From contig NZ_LGEL01000058.1 of NCBI RefSeq assembly GCF_001636695.1, positions 1 through 34,319 on the forward strand: a stretch of DNA of 34,319 nt. Direction: 5' to 3'. Positions 1 to 6,894 of the stretch are shown piece after piece. This stretch comes from Pedobacter panaciterrae. Lineage in GTDB: Bacteria > Bacteroidota > Bacteroidia > Sphingobacteriales > Sphingobacteriaceae. The notes under the pieces are model-generated. The model was not told the origin of the DNA. It saw only the letters and a list, made by a program, of their open reading frames with translations, and did no database searches. The position numbers and the translations under genes are program-made. The stretch's first letter is position 1; each line of letters opens with the position of its first letter.

Positions 1-107
1 ATGTTATATTTATAAAAGTACAGGTATGTTTTTCTTTTTACATACCATTGAGATTAAAGGAGCGGGTGTTTGTTTTTATTTTAGACTACTAACTTAAAAC
101 TATAAAC

Positions 108-1424
108 ATGAATTTAATTGAAATGATAAAGAATGAAATGGGCAGTGATGTTGTTTCTTCTTTAAGTCAGAAAGCTGGTGTAACTACAGACCAGGTTCAA
201 TCAGGGCTTTCTGCCGGTATCCCAGCTGTTTTAGCAGGAATTCTAAAAAATGGGGCCAGTGGCGATTCGGGCTTTCTGGGTAAAATCTTATCTGGTGTTA
301 CAGGTGCTGGGAGTAATCCGGCAGATTTATTAAATGGTGACCATGACTCGTTGTTAGAGAAAGGAAAATCATTATTGGGTGGCTTATTTGGTAAAGATAC
401 CGATGCAGTAACCAATGCGGTTTCTTCTTCCAGCGGATTAAGCGGAGCAAAAACTGCAGGTTTGATGGCTATGGTTGTTCCATTAATTACCGGTTATATT
501 TCTAAGCTAATGGCCAGTAAAGGATGGGGGATTTCCGATTTATTAGGTAAAATCTTTGAAAGTAAATCAGCCATCACTGCTGCACTGCCAAGTGGTTTAA
601 GTGATTCTTTGGGTTTGGCCAATATAAATTTGCCAAAGGTAGACCTGCCGAAAGTTGACATTCCAAAAGTGGTAGAAATGCCAAAAACAAATTATGCAGG
701 TATTGAAAAACCCAAATCGGGTGGCAGTTTTTTAAGATGGTTAATACCGCTGCTTATTATTTTGCTAGGTGCCTGGTGGATTATGGGCAAATCTGGATGT
801 AACAGGACAAAAATGACCAATATGAGCGATTCCTTATCGGCGAATGTTGATTCAGCAGGCGCTAAGATGGATTCTGCAGCCGACGCGATGAAAGCAGGAG
901 CTGCCGCTGCGGTATCTACTGTAACAGGTAAATTAAATGAAGCCGGTGATTTCGTTCGTGATCTGGGGGCTAAAGTCAGCAGGAAATTACCAGATGGAAC
1001 TGAACTTAGCATTGCTGAGAATTCTGTAGAGAGTAGTCTGATTTCATTTATTGAAGATAAGAATAAGCCGGTAGATAAAACTACATGGTTTACCTTTGAC
1101 AGGCTATATTTTGAGACTGGAAAAAGTACATTAAAACCAGAATCTCAGGAACAATTAAAAAATATTGCAGCAATTTTAAAAGCTTATCCAAATGTGCAGT
1201 TAAAAATTGGAGGCTATACCGATAATACCGGTGATGCTGCTGTGAATAAGAAAATATCAACCGAAAGGGCTAATGTTGCGATGGGTGAACTGGTAAAACT
1301 TGGTGTAGATGGCAAACGTTTATCTGCTGAAGGTTACGGACAGGAACATCCCGTGGCAAGCAATGATACTCCGGAGGGTAGGGGTCAAAATCGTAGAATT
1401 GATGTAAGGGTAACACAAAAATAA
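108..1424 (+). CDS. DUF937/OmpA-domain membrane protein
   Basis: The 438-residue protein has three parts. Residues 1 to about 160 are a Gly/Ser/Ala-rich DUF937 (YidB-like) region. Residues 208-227 form one hydrophobic transmembrane segment. Residues 326-438 are an OmpA-like peptidoglycan-binding domain, with the typical FETGKSTLKPES start, a GYTDNTGD segment and an RRIDVRV end. There is no N-terminal signal peptide, so DUF937 should stay in the cytoplasm while the OmpA domain reaches the periplasm and could bind peptidoglycan. Between DUF937 and the membrane segment is a short Pro-Lys repeat (LPKVDLPKVDIPKVVEMPK, residues 175-193). An Ala-rich stretch (about 240-290) links the membrane to the OmpA domain. 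The gene is monocistronic and is followed by the repeat element and terminator at 1731-1764. The OmpA call is firm; the role of DUF937 is unknown. Confidence 0.88.
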   Translation: MNLIEMIKNEMGSDVVSSLSQKAGVTTDQVQSGLSAGIPAVLAGILKNGASGDSGFLGKILSGVTGAGSNPADLLNGDHDSLLEKGKSLLGGLFGKDTDAVTNAVSSSSGLSGAKTAGLMAMVVPLITGYISKLMASKGWGISDLLGKIFESKSAITAALPSGLSDSLGLANINLPKVDLPKVDIPKVVEMPKTNYAGIEKPKSGGSFLRWLIPLLIILLGAWWIMGKSGCNRTKMTNMSDSLSANVDSAGAKMDSAADAMKAGAAAAVSTVTGKLNEAGDFVRDLGAKVSRKLPDGTELSIAENSVESSLISFIEDKNKPVDKTTWFTFDRLYFETGKSTLKPESQEQLKNIAAILKAYPNVQLKIGGYTDNTGDAAVNKKISTERANVAMGELVKLGVDGKRLSAEGYGQEHPVASNDTPEGRGQNRRIDVRVTQK

Positions 1425-1440
1425 ATACACATCTACATTT

Positions 1441-1494
1441 CGAACACACACGTTATTTCGAACACACACGTCATCTCGAACACACACGTCATCT
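1441..1494. repeat. Three tandem 18-bp units
   Basis: Three consecutive units of consensus CGAACACACACGTCATCT lie at 1441-1458 (last six bases TTATTT), 1459-1476 and 1477-1494. The last unit runs directly into the left arm of the hairpin element. Each unit ends with CGTCATCT, which is also the start of the hairpin arm, so the array looks like repeated copies of the element's edge. Confidence 0.9.
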
Positions 1495-1585
1495 CGACGA
1501 TAGGAGAGATCTCTTGACCATGAAATAGCTGCAAATTGACATAAACAAGAGATCTCTCCTATCGTCGAGATGACGTGTGTGTGCG
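1477..1585. repeat. Long-stem hairpin repeat element, copy 1
   Basis: Two 40-base arms, 1477-1516 and 1546-1585, are inverted complements with a single mismatch, around a 29-base loop. The core arm is CGTCATCTCGACGATAGG followed by AGAGATCTCTTG. The same core recurs in inverted form at 6028-6121. The size, palindromic form and intergenic location fit a REP/BIME-like or MITE-like dispersed element; such extragenic palindromes are known in Bacteroidetes. No transposase is present nearby. This copy lies between two convergent genes, so its stem could also affect transcript ends or stability. Confidence 0.85.
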
Positions 1586-1591
1586 AAATGA

Positions 1592-1690
1592 CGGCTAGTG
1601 GGGATAACGACTAGTGGGGATGATGGCTAGTGGGAATAATGACTAGTGGGGATAACGACTAGCGGAGATGACGGCATGCAGGGAGGATAA
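1592..1690. repeat. Degenerate 16-bp tandem repeats
   Basis: Five consecutive 16-base units of consensus YGRCTAGTGGGGATRA lie at 1592-1607, 1608-1623, 1624-1639, 1640-1655 and 1656-1671, followed by a decayed unit to 1690. The array starts just past the right arm of the hairpin element. Each unit boundary restores a GATGACGG-like string, which is the outer end of that arm. There are no spacers and no coding potential. Confidence 0.8.
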
Positions 1691-1725
1691 CTCGCTGAAA
1701 TGACGACATGTAAGGATGATGATAT

Positions 1726-1764
1726 AAAAAAGACCCGATTGAAAACTCAATCGGGTCTTTTTTT
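1726..1764. terminator. Bidirectional Rho-independent terminator
   Basis: A perfect 12-bp stem, AGACCCGATTGA (1731-1742) and TCAATCGGGTCT (1747-1758), closes on the 4-base loop AAAC. It is preceded by an A tract and followed by a T tract, so it works on both strands. It lies between the convergent OmpA-type gene and the small minus-strand gene and can serve both. Confidence 0.93.
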
Positions 1765-1778
1765 GCTTTCTATTCTTC

Positions 1779-2099
1779 TTATAAAGAGGCTAATGTGGCT
1801 TTTATAGTTTTCTCTAAAGCGCCTTGTATTGATTCTTTGTATGCAATAAAATTAGCCTGACGTGTTTCATCCGAATCGCTCTCTCTAAGAGATCTTTTTC
1901 CGTCTTTTACTTCCTGTAATTCATTGTTGTATAAATCAGCAAATGTTTCTGGTTCTTTGTTTTTTAGTATCCTTACAGTATGTGAATACTGCTCATGAAC
2001 ATCAGTCAGAATCGCTAAATTCTTCTCATCATATATGCTTATACCAGCTATTTTTGTCGACAGCTTTTCAAGCTTTCCTCTTTCTTTTGCGTAACCCAT
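1779..2099 (-). CDS. Small hypothetical protein
   Basis: This gene encodes an unrecognised, highly charged, probably all-helical protein of about 106 residues with no signal peptide or membrane segment. It begins MGYAKERGKLEKLSTKI and ends KATLASL. The frame stays open upstream to a TTG at 2159, which would give 126 residues. The first ATG in the frame is at 2099 and I prefer it, because the upstream part looks like leader and a TAnnTTTG box lies at 2169-2176. The gene ends just before the bidirectional terminator, which suits a real transcript. It is divergent from the FISUMP lipoprotein and shares the palindrome at 2185-2206. Function unknown. Confidence 0.6.
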   Translation of the reverse strand: MGYAKERGKLEKLSTKIAGISIYDEKNLAILTDVHEQYSHTVRILKNKEPETFADLYNNELQEVKDGKRSLRESDSDETRQANFIAYKESIQGALEKTIKATLASL

Positions 2100-2168
2100 A
2101 ATTGTTGCAATATACCTGTTCTGTTTCAGAAAAATACTATTGTGATGAGAATGTATCAATTGTTATTC

Positions 2169-2176
2169 CAAAATTA
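2169..2176 (-). promoter_or_regulatory. Bacteroidetes -7 box (TAATTTTG), minus strand
   Basis: Read on the minus strand this is TAATTTTG, an exact match to TAnnTTTG. It lies 70 bases upstream of the ATG at 2099 of the small hypothetical gene. No clear -33 TTG is present; that region overlaps the palindrome at 2185-2206, which suggests control through the palindrome. Confidence 0.5.
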
Positions 2177-2184
2177 CATCTGTT

Positions 2185-2206
2185 AAATACCCTTAAATGG
2201 GTATTT
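2185..2206. promoter_or_regulatory. Palindromic operator candidate between divergent genes
   Basis: Perfect 8-base arms, AAATACCC and GGGTATTT, flank a 6-base centre, TTAAAT. Viewed as TACCCTT-AA-ATGGGTA it has the 7-2-7 spacing of NarL/LuxR-type response-regulator sites, though one half differs from the NarL heptamer consensus. It lies between the two divergent -7 boxes at 2169-2176 and 2227-2234. A hairpin role in RNA is less likely because it should lie upstream of both transcription starts. Confidence 0.5.
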
Positions 2207-2226
2207 TATTGGGTTAATGTTATGGA

Positions 2227-2234
2227 TAGATTTG
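2227..2234 (+). promoter_or_regulatory. Bacteroidetes -7 box (TAGATTTG)
   Basis: TAGATTTG is an exact TAnnTTTG match 19 bases upstream of the ATG at 2254. A TTG at 2209-2211 with a 15-base spacer could be the -33 element, although that spacing is short. Confidence 0.55.
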
Positions 2235-2253
2235 CGGGATAAACTTATTTTTT

Positions 2254-4044
2254 ATGAAAACTCTCTCTTATCTATTCGCATTATTATTTTTAGCTGGTAT
2301 AGTAACTACCTCATGTAGCAAAAGTGACACGGGATCTGCTGGTAATGGTAACAATGATACCCCCGGAAAGGATAATGGCAATGGCAACGGTAGTGATGAT
2401 AGCTCGCCCTATTTCGAATATGCGGTAGGTTCAGGGAAAACGGTAAGGGTTAATTGCAGTGAGATCGCTTTTGCTGCCCAGACCGGTGATGTTTTTACAG
2501 GTGTTTATGCTACTTCGGCCTCTACAAAAGCTACTTTTAGTTTTGCTTTTCCTGCATTCTCTGGTACTGTGGCCAAAATGACGGTTGGTTTATATCCTTT
2601 AAAGGAGTTTATTGGATATGCCTACGATACTGTTGCATTTCACTTTAGCCTTAAGGCACCTCAAACGCCAGGTGGTACAGATTACTTTATATCTGTTGCG
2701 CCTACTGCAGATAACCATAAAAATCAGGTGACAAAAATTGATAAAGGTGCAATCGAAAATGGAAAGCAAATTTATTGGGTAACCGGACAATATAATCTGC
2801 CAGCGGTAAATGCTAACAAAGAGACGACCTCTATCAGTGGAAACTACCGTTTTAAATTACTTACACTACAATCGGCCACGGTGGTGCTCCCGGAGGTAAA
2901 GACCATTTCAATAAGTGATACTACAAGTACTTCTGCAGTGGCTAAGGCCGAGGTGACGTTTGATGGTAATGGCACAGTAACTGCCCGTGGGGTATGCTGG
3001 AGTATGGGGACAAAGCCAACCCTGGCAGATAATAAAACGGTTAATGAGTCGGGTTTAGGTAGTTTTTCTGCTAATATTAAAGACTTAATGGTAAATAGGA
3101 AATACTATGTAAGGGCATATGCTACAAATAGTAAGGGAACTGTTTATGGTAATGAGCTGGAGTTTACTTCAAAAGCTAATTTGTCTGAAATAACCACCGG
3201 AAAGGTGGAAGATAATTTTCCGACTTACGCAAGTGCATTTGTGACAATGGGAGAAAACGGTGGAGCACCTGCTACCAGTGCAGGGGTTTGCTGGAGTACT
3301 ACTGTAAACCCTACCATCCTTAATGATAAAACAGATGTTGCAAATAGTTTTCCTACATATGCGCTGCCCATGAGGCCGTTAAAGCCAAATACTACTTACT
3401 ATTATAGGGCATTCTCTACAAATAGTGCAGGTACTGCCTATGGTAAACAGCTTAGTTTTAAAACGGGGGCATTTGTTTTTGGTTCCATGAAAGATATTGA
3501 TGGTAATGTTTATAAAACCATAAAGATTGGCAATAAAACCTGGATGGCAGAGAATCTTCGGGTAACACGTTATAGAAATGGTGACGCAATTCCACAAGTT
3601 ACGGATGCTTCATCATGGTCACAGCTGAAAACTGGTGCATGGTGTTTTTATGATAATGATGAGAAAAATGATTTGAAATATGGGAAATTGTACAATTTTT
3701 ATACGGCTACAGACCCACGAAAAATAGCTCCTGCCGGCTGGCATGTGCCGACACCAGATGAGGTCCGTGAATTGTTTTTTTCTTTTAGTTCCATGAAGGA
3801 TGATCCCCGGGATACTGGTAGTGATTACTGGAAAACGCCAAATTCAGCTACAAATAAAACTGGGTTTAGCGCTGTAGGTAGTGGGCTTCGGCGTGGACCT
3901 TTTATGTTTTTACGTGAAAGAGCCGTTTTTTGGACTAGTGAAATGTTTCATTCCGAGGCCGGGCGTAGTTTTGACATTAATTCAGATGATGATTGGCTTC
4001 AAAGTAATAATGCAGGAGCAGCCATACGTCTGGTGAAAGATTAG
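2254..4044 (+). CDS. FISUMP-domain lipoprotein with Fn3-like repeats
   Basis: This is a 596-residue predicted lipoprotein with lipobox TTSC (Cys21), followed by a Gly/Asn/Asp-rich low-complexity tether (about 25-50). After a first beta-rich domain come two related fibronectin-III-like repeats, about 210-305 and 308-402. Each has a GVCWS segment and a YYVRAYATNSKGTVYG / YYYRAFSTNSAGTAYG strand. The C-terminal domain (about 412-596) matches FISUMP (Fibrobacter succinogenes major paralogous domain, TIGR02145). Its signs are MKDIDGNVYKTIKIG, TWMAENLRVTRY, YGKLYNFYTA, PAGWHVPTPDE and a C-terminal AAIRLVKD. The family is secreted or surface-exposed with no known enzymatic role. The gene stands alone with its own promoter-like box and palindrome upstream. 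The domain call is firm; the function is not known. Confidence 0.88.
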   Translation: MKTLSYLFALLFLAGIVTTSCSKSDTGSAGNGNNDTPGKDNGNGNGSDDSSPYFEYAVGSGKTVRVNCSEIAFAAQTGDVFTGVYATSASTKATFSFAFPAFSGTVAKMTVGLYPLKEFIGYAYDTVAFHFSLKAPQTPGGTDYFISVAPTADNHKNQVTKIDKGAIENGKQIYWVTGQYNLPAVNANKETTSISGNYRFKLLTLQSATVVLPEVKTISISDTTSTSAVAKAEVTFDGNGTVTARGVCWSMGTKPTLADNKTVNESGLGSFSANIKDLMVNRKYYVRAYATNSKGTVYGNELEFTSKANLSEITTGKVEDNFPTYASAFVTMGENGGAPATSAGVCWSTTVNPTILNDKTDVANSFPTYALPMRPLKPNTTYYYRAFSTNSAGTAYGKQLSFKTGAFVFGSMKDIDGNVYKTIKIGNKTWMAENLRVTRYRNGDAIPQVTDASSWSQLKTGAWCFYDNDEKNDLKYGKLYNFYTATDPRKIAPAGWHVPTPDEVRELFFSFSSMKDDPRDTGSDYWKTPNSATNKTGFSAVGSGLRRGPFMFLRERAVFWTSEMFHSEAGRSFDINSDDDWLQSNNAGAAIRLVKD

Positions 4045-4106
4045 TTTGGTAGTAATAATGTCTCTGTTTTGACAATGGGCCGATACATTGTATAAAGTTC
4101 TCTCTA

Positions 4107-4114
4107 TATCTTTG
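4107..4114 (+). promoter_or_regulatory. Bacteroidetes promoter (TTG...TATCTTTG)
   Basis: TATCTTTG matches TAnnTTTG, with a TTG at 4088-4090 at a 16-base spacing. The box lies 18 bases before the ATG at 4133. Because it overlaps the longer reading frame that opens at the TTG at 4088, it argues for the ATG at 4133 as the true start. Confidence 0.6.
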
Positions 4115-4132
4115 TACACTTATACTAACCCA

Positions 4133-4702
4133 ATGAAAAGCGCTAAATTAATAACCCTCTATATGCTGTTGCTCTTTAGTTTTTTAACTACAGCAATAGT
4201 GGCTCAGACAGTGGATAAAAGTGATCCTTCGCCTTTAAAATTTCCAACACCAAAAGGAATTGCCAATCAGCTTTTTTATCTTCAAAGAGATCCTAATACC
4301 AACACGATCATTTGCGAATTAAATGCAGATAAAAATGGAGAGGTGGACAGGAAAGAACCTATTCTTGTATATTGGATCCGTTACGGTGATGATGGAGAGA
4401 AAAAAGATTTAAGTTACATCCAAAAGAAATTTGCCTATGGAATTCAGGCTAAGGAAATAGGGAAAGATCATTATGAACTGAGGTTTGTTTCACATAAAAA
4501 ACTACCAATGTATTTGCAAAAATCTGAACAGGATAAAAAGTTCCATGTTTATGTAACGGTTAATAATAAAAAGATTCAGCTCGACAGGATTTTTGTGAGA
4601 ATTGAAGGTGGTTCTTTTTGGCTGCCGAATGTTAAATATGTTGAGCTAAAAGGTATCAATACAGAAAACAACGATGCCGTTTTAGAACGCATAAAAGTTT
4701 AA
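4133..4702 (+). CDS. DUF4833-like exported protein
   Basis: From the ATG at 4133 the product is 189 residues with a classic signal peptide (MKSAKLITLYMLLLFSF... ending about IVAQT). The mature part contains LFYLQRDPNTNTIICELN, then VYWIRYGDDGEKKDLSYIQ, KKFAYGIQA and a C-terminal beta-rich stretch with GGSFWLPNVKYVEL. I associate this pattern with DUF4833, from memory of the family. The frame is open from a TTG at 4088, giving 204 residues, but that start lies inside the promoter. The gene's stop codon overlaps the stop of the convergent phosphoesterase gene. No function is known; a periplasmic beta-sandwich is a guess from composition. Confidence 0.75.
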   Translation: MKSAKLITLYMLLLFSFLTTAIVAQTVDKSDPSPLKFPTPKGIANQLFYLQRDPNTNTIICELNADKNGEVDRKEPILVYWIRYGDDGEKKDLSYIQKKFAYGIQAKEIGKDHYELRFVSHKKLPMYLQKSEQDKKFHVYVTVNNKKIQLDRIFVRIEGGSFWLPNVKYVELKGINTENNDAVLERIKV

Positions 4703-5928
4703 GAAGAGAGACTGTACTTTCCAACCTCTGAACCATCGTCCTTAAGCATCACTAAATCCAATTTTTTGCTGGTGGCTTTTACTTTAATAAGCGTGCGTTT
4801 CCCTTCCTGTGGCCCGCCACCTATAATAACAGGGTAGGGGTGTTCTGCAGATGGAGGCCAAACACCATAAGTATGTGTATGTCCGGAAATCACCATGTCT
4901 ACTTTGTATTTTTTAAACAATGGAGCAAAAAGTTCTCTGCAATGCATTGGACCATGCCAGTCGCCGGAATGATAGAGCGGAATATGCATCATCACCACAC
5001 GGAATTTTGCCTTTTTATACGCGCTCGATTTCATGATTTCTTCAAGCCATTTAGCTTGCTCTTTCCGATAGCCATCAAAGTCAACTATTCCTGCATAAAC
5101 CGGATGATCGTCGGGCTTATCCTCTCCGGTATCTAATACAATATTAAAAACAGGCCCCCATTGGTAAGCAAAATATCCTTTATCGGCTTTAGTAGAAAAA
5201 TAGTCTTTTAATTCGCGGGAAAATTTCCCTCTGGTTTCGTGATTACCACGGACAAACATAAATGGTTTTGTGCTCGCAAATACATCAGTAGATGGACTAA
5301 TCATGTGGTCAATGATCTGTTGCTCATCTTTCTGGAAGTCAAAAACATCACCGTTGAAGAATACGTAATCGTAATCCTCATTATTTAATTTTAGTAAATG
5401 TGGGATTGATGTAGGGCGATCGTGAATATCGTTCAGTATAAGCCATGAAACTGTTTCAGGATCTACTTTTGGTGTGGTAAAGGAATAGATTTCACTGGAA
5501 ATTGTATCTCCATATTTTAAAGCATAAGGTTGAAAGTCTGTAATTTCCTTAGATAATACACGGTAGGTGTATTTTGTGTCAGGTTTCAGGTCTTTTAACT
5601 TAACAAAGTTTATTCTATTGTGAGCATCAACCAGACCGTCGGTTACATGGTGAGCCTTTAAGTTCAGATTATTCCCTTCGCCATATTCAATCCAGCTGTA
5701 GCATAATTTGTTAGTGACCCACCTTATAGTCATGCTATTTGCTGAAGGTAGTTGCAGATAAGGTTTAGTTAAAAAAATATGTCCATCTTCTGGAACAGCT
5801 GTAAAGGATTTAAGTATTTCAGCAGAACTACTGCCTGGTAAAAAGGCTGCTAATGAACCCAGTATTCCTGCTTTTGATAAATTTCCCAGAAACTGACGAC
5901 GTGGTAAGGCATTGATTTCCTTTTTCAT
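4699..5928 (-). CDS. Tat-exported metallophosphoesterase, purple acid phosphatase-like
   Basis: This 409-residue protein begins with a twin-arginine-type leader (PRRQFLGNLSKAGILGSLAA). Residues about 45-150 form a fibronectin-III-like domain, as in purple acid phosphatases. The calcineurin-like catalytic domain follows, with metal-site motifs in order: NDIHDR, FNGDVFDF, RGNHETRG, MMHIPLYHS and SGHTHTYG. All five expected blocks are present, so the enzyme should be active as a phosphomonoesterase or phosphodiesterase in the periplasm or outside. The Tyr of the classic purple acid phosphatase GDxxY motif is absent (GDVFD), which leaves the subfamily open. The hairpin repeat copy 2 lies upstream. 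No partner gene suggests the substrate. Confidence 0.88.
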   Translation of the reverse strand: MKKEINALPRRQFLGNLSKAGILGSLAAFLPGSSSAEILKSFTAVPEDGHIFLTKPYLQLPSANSMTIRWVTNKLCYSWIEYGEGNNLNLKAHHVTDGLVDAHNRINFVKLKDLKPDTKYTYRVLSKEITDFQPYALKYGDTISSEIYSFTTPKVDPETVSWLILNDIHDRPTSIPHLLKLNNEDYDYVFFNGDVFDFQKDEQQIIDHMISPSTDVFASTKPFMFVRGNHETRGKFSRELKDYFSTKADKGYFAYQWGPVFNIVLDTGEDKPDDHPVYAGIVDFDGYRKEQAKWLEEIMKSSAYKKAKFRVVMMHIPLYHSGDWHGPMHCRELFAPLFKKYKVDMVISGHTHTYGVWPPSAEHPYPVIIGGGPQEGKRTLIKVKATSKKLDLVMLKDDGSEVGKYSLSS

Positions 5929-6027
5929 AACAATAGGTATGGTATTTTAATACCAAGATACTAAATTGGGATATTTCTGTTTTGTAACATACTGGATATT
6001 TTTCAGGGTGTTGATGAAAAAAATGCA

Positions 6028-6121
6028 CGTCATCTCGACGATAGGAGAGATCTCTTGACCATTAAGTGGCAATTAATGAAATTGGTATAATCAAGAGATC
6101 TCTCCTATTGTCGAGATGACG
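6028..6121. repeat. Long-stem hairpin repeat element, copy 2
   Basis: Arms of 31 bases, 6028-6058 and 6091-6121, are inverted complements with one mismatch around a 32-base loop. The left arm equals the core of copy 1 (1487-1517), and both loops begin CCAT, so the two copies have a common origin. This copy lies between the 3' end of the pgl operon and the start of the phosphoesterase gene, both on the minus strand. The transcript would fold into a long stem that could act as an end or processing site for the pentose phosphate mRNA. Confidence 0.87.
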
Positions 6122-6160
6122 GAGCAGTAAGATGATGGAGCAGGTAAGATAATGGAGCTT
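6112..6160. repeat. Short degenerate tandem repeats beside hairpin copy 2
   Basis: After the right arm come units ATGACGGAGCAGTAAG, ATGATGGAGCAGGTAAG and ATAATGGAGCTT, with a period of 16-17 bases. The layout mirrors the 16-base units that follow copy 1, although the unit sequence differs beyond the shared ATGACGG start. Confidence 0.55.
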
Positions 6161-6168
6161 ATAGCTTC

Positions 6169-6894
6169 TTAATTATCTAACAGACTTGCTGCTGCATCAT
6201 CAAGGAACCAGGTTACACTACCATCAACAGGGTTGATCAATTGTGAAGGATACAATTTTGTATTCTTTTTTGGAGCCTCAATAACGTGTTTTACAGCTTG
6301 AGCTTTAGACTCACCAAAAACAAGGAAAGCAATGTTTTTAGCCTTGTTAATTAGTGGTGCAGTAAAGCTGATTCTGTAGGTCGAAAGTTTTTCTACAAAC
6401 ACTGAATCTATTTCTACTTCCTTATTGTCAAGTATAGATGTTCCGGGGAATAACGAAGCAGTATGTGCGTCATCGCCCATTCCCAGAAGGATCAGGTCAA
6501 AAATGATATCTCCACCATTGAAATGGGCAGTTATGGCTTTGTTATACTCAATTGCAGCCTTTTCAGGAGCAAGGGTAGTATCTACATAAAATATATGATC
6601 AGCGGCGATATTCAAAGGATCAAGTATAGCTCTTTTAGCCATTAGCCCATTATAGCTTTCATGGTTAGGTAATACATTACGTTCATCACCAAAGAAAAAA
6701 TATACTTTAGACCAATCTATTTTATCGCGATAAGTTGTGGCTAATAATTCGTACAAAGCTTTAGGAGAATTTCCTCCGGTTAGCACAAAATTAAAGCAAT
6801 CATTTTCTGCAATTGACTGATTGGCAATAGTTACGATGTAATCTATCAGGTCCTCAAATAATTCGCTTTGAGTTTTATAAATTAATAAATTCAT
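6169..6894 (-). CDS. pgl: 6-phosphogluconolactonase
   Basis: This 241-residue cytoplasmic protein of the DevB/SOL type hydrolyses 6-phosphogluconolactone to 6-phosphogluconate, the second step of the oxidative pentose phosphate pathway. Diagnostic segments are FVLTGGNSPKALYELL, VYFFFGDERNVLPNHESYN and LILLGMGDDAHTASLFPG, the last holding the catalytic His region. The length is normal for the family. Its start codon shares one base with the stop of zwf at 6894, so translation is probably coupled. It is the last gene of the kinase-gnd-zwf-pgl operon. Confidence 0.96.
   Translation of the reverse strand: MNLLIYKTQSELFEDLIDYIVTIANQSIAENDCFNFVLTGGNSPKALYELLATTYRDKIDWSKVYFFFGDERNVLPNHESYNGLMAKRAILDPLNIAADHIFYVDTTLAPEKAAIEYNKAITAHFNGGDIIFDLILLGMGDDAHTASLFPGTSILDNKEVEIDSVFVEKLSTYRISFTAPLINKAKNIAFLVFGESKAQAVKHVIEAPKKNTKLYPSQLINPVDGSVTWFLDDAAASLLDN

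Noticed and set aside
23-46. Hairpin GGTATGT / ACATACC near the left edge
   Set aside because: It has only 7 base pairs and a 10-base T-rich loop with no T tract after it. Without the upstream gene in view it cannot be called a terminator or operator.
1441-1690. Tandem repeats that could be taken for a CRISPR array
   Set aside because: The units are 16-18 bases, directly adjacent with no unique spacers, change sequence from one side of the hairpin to the other, and no cas gene is present.
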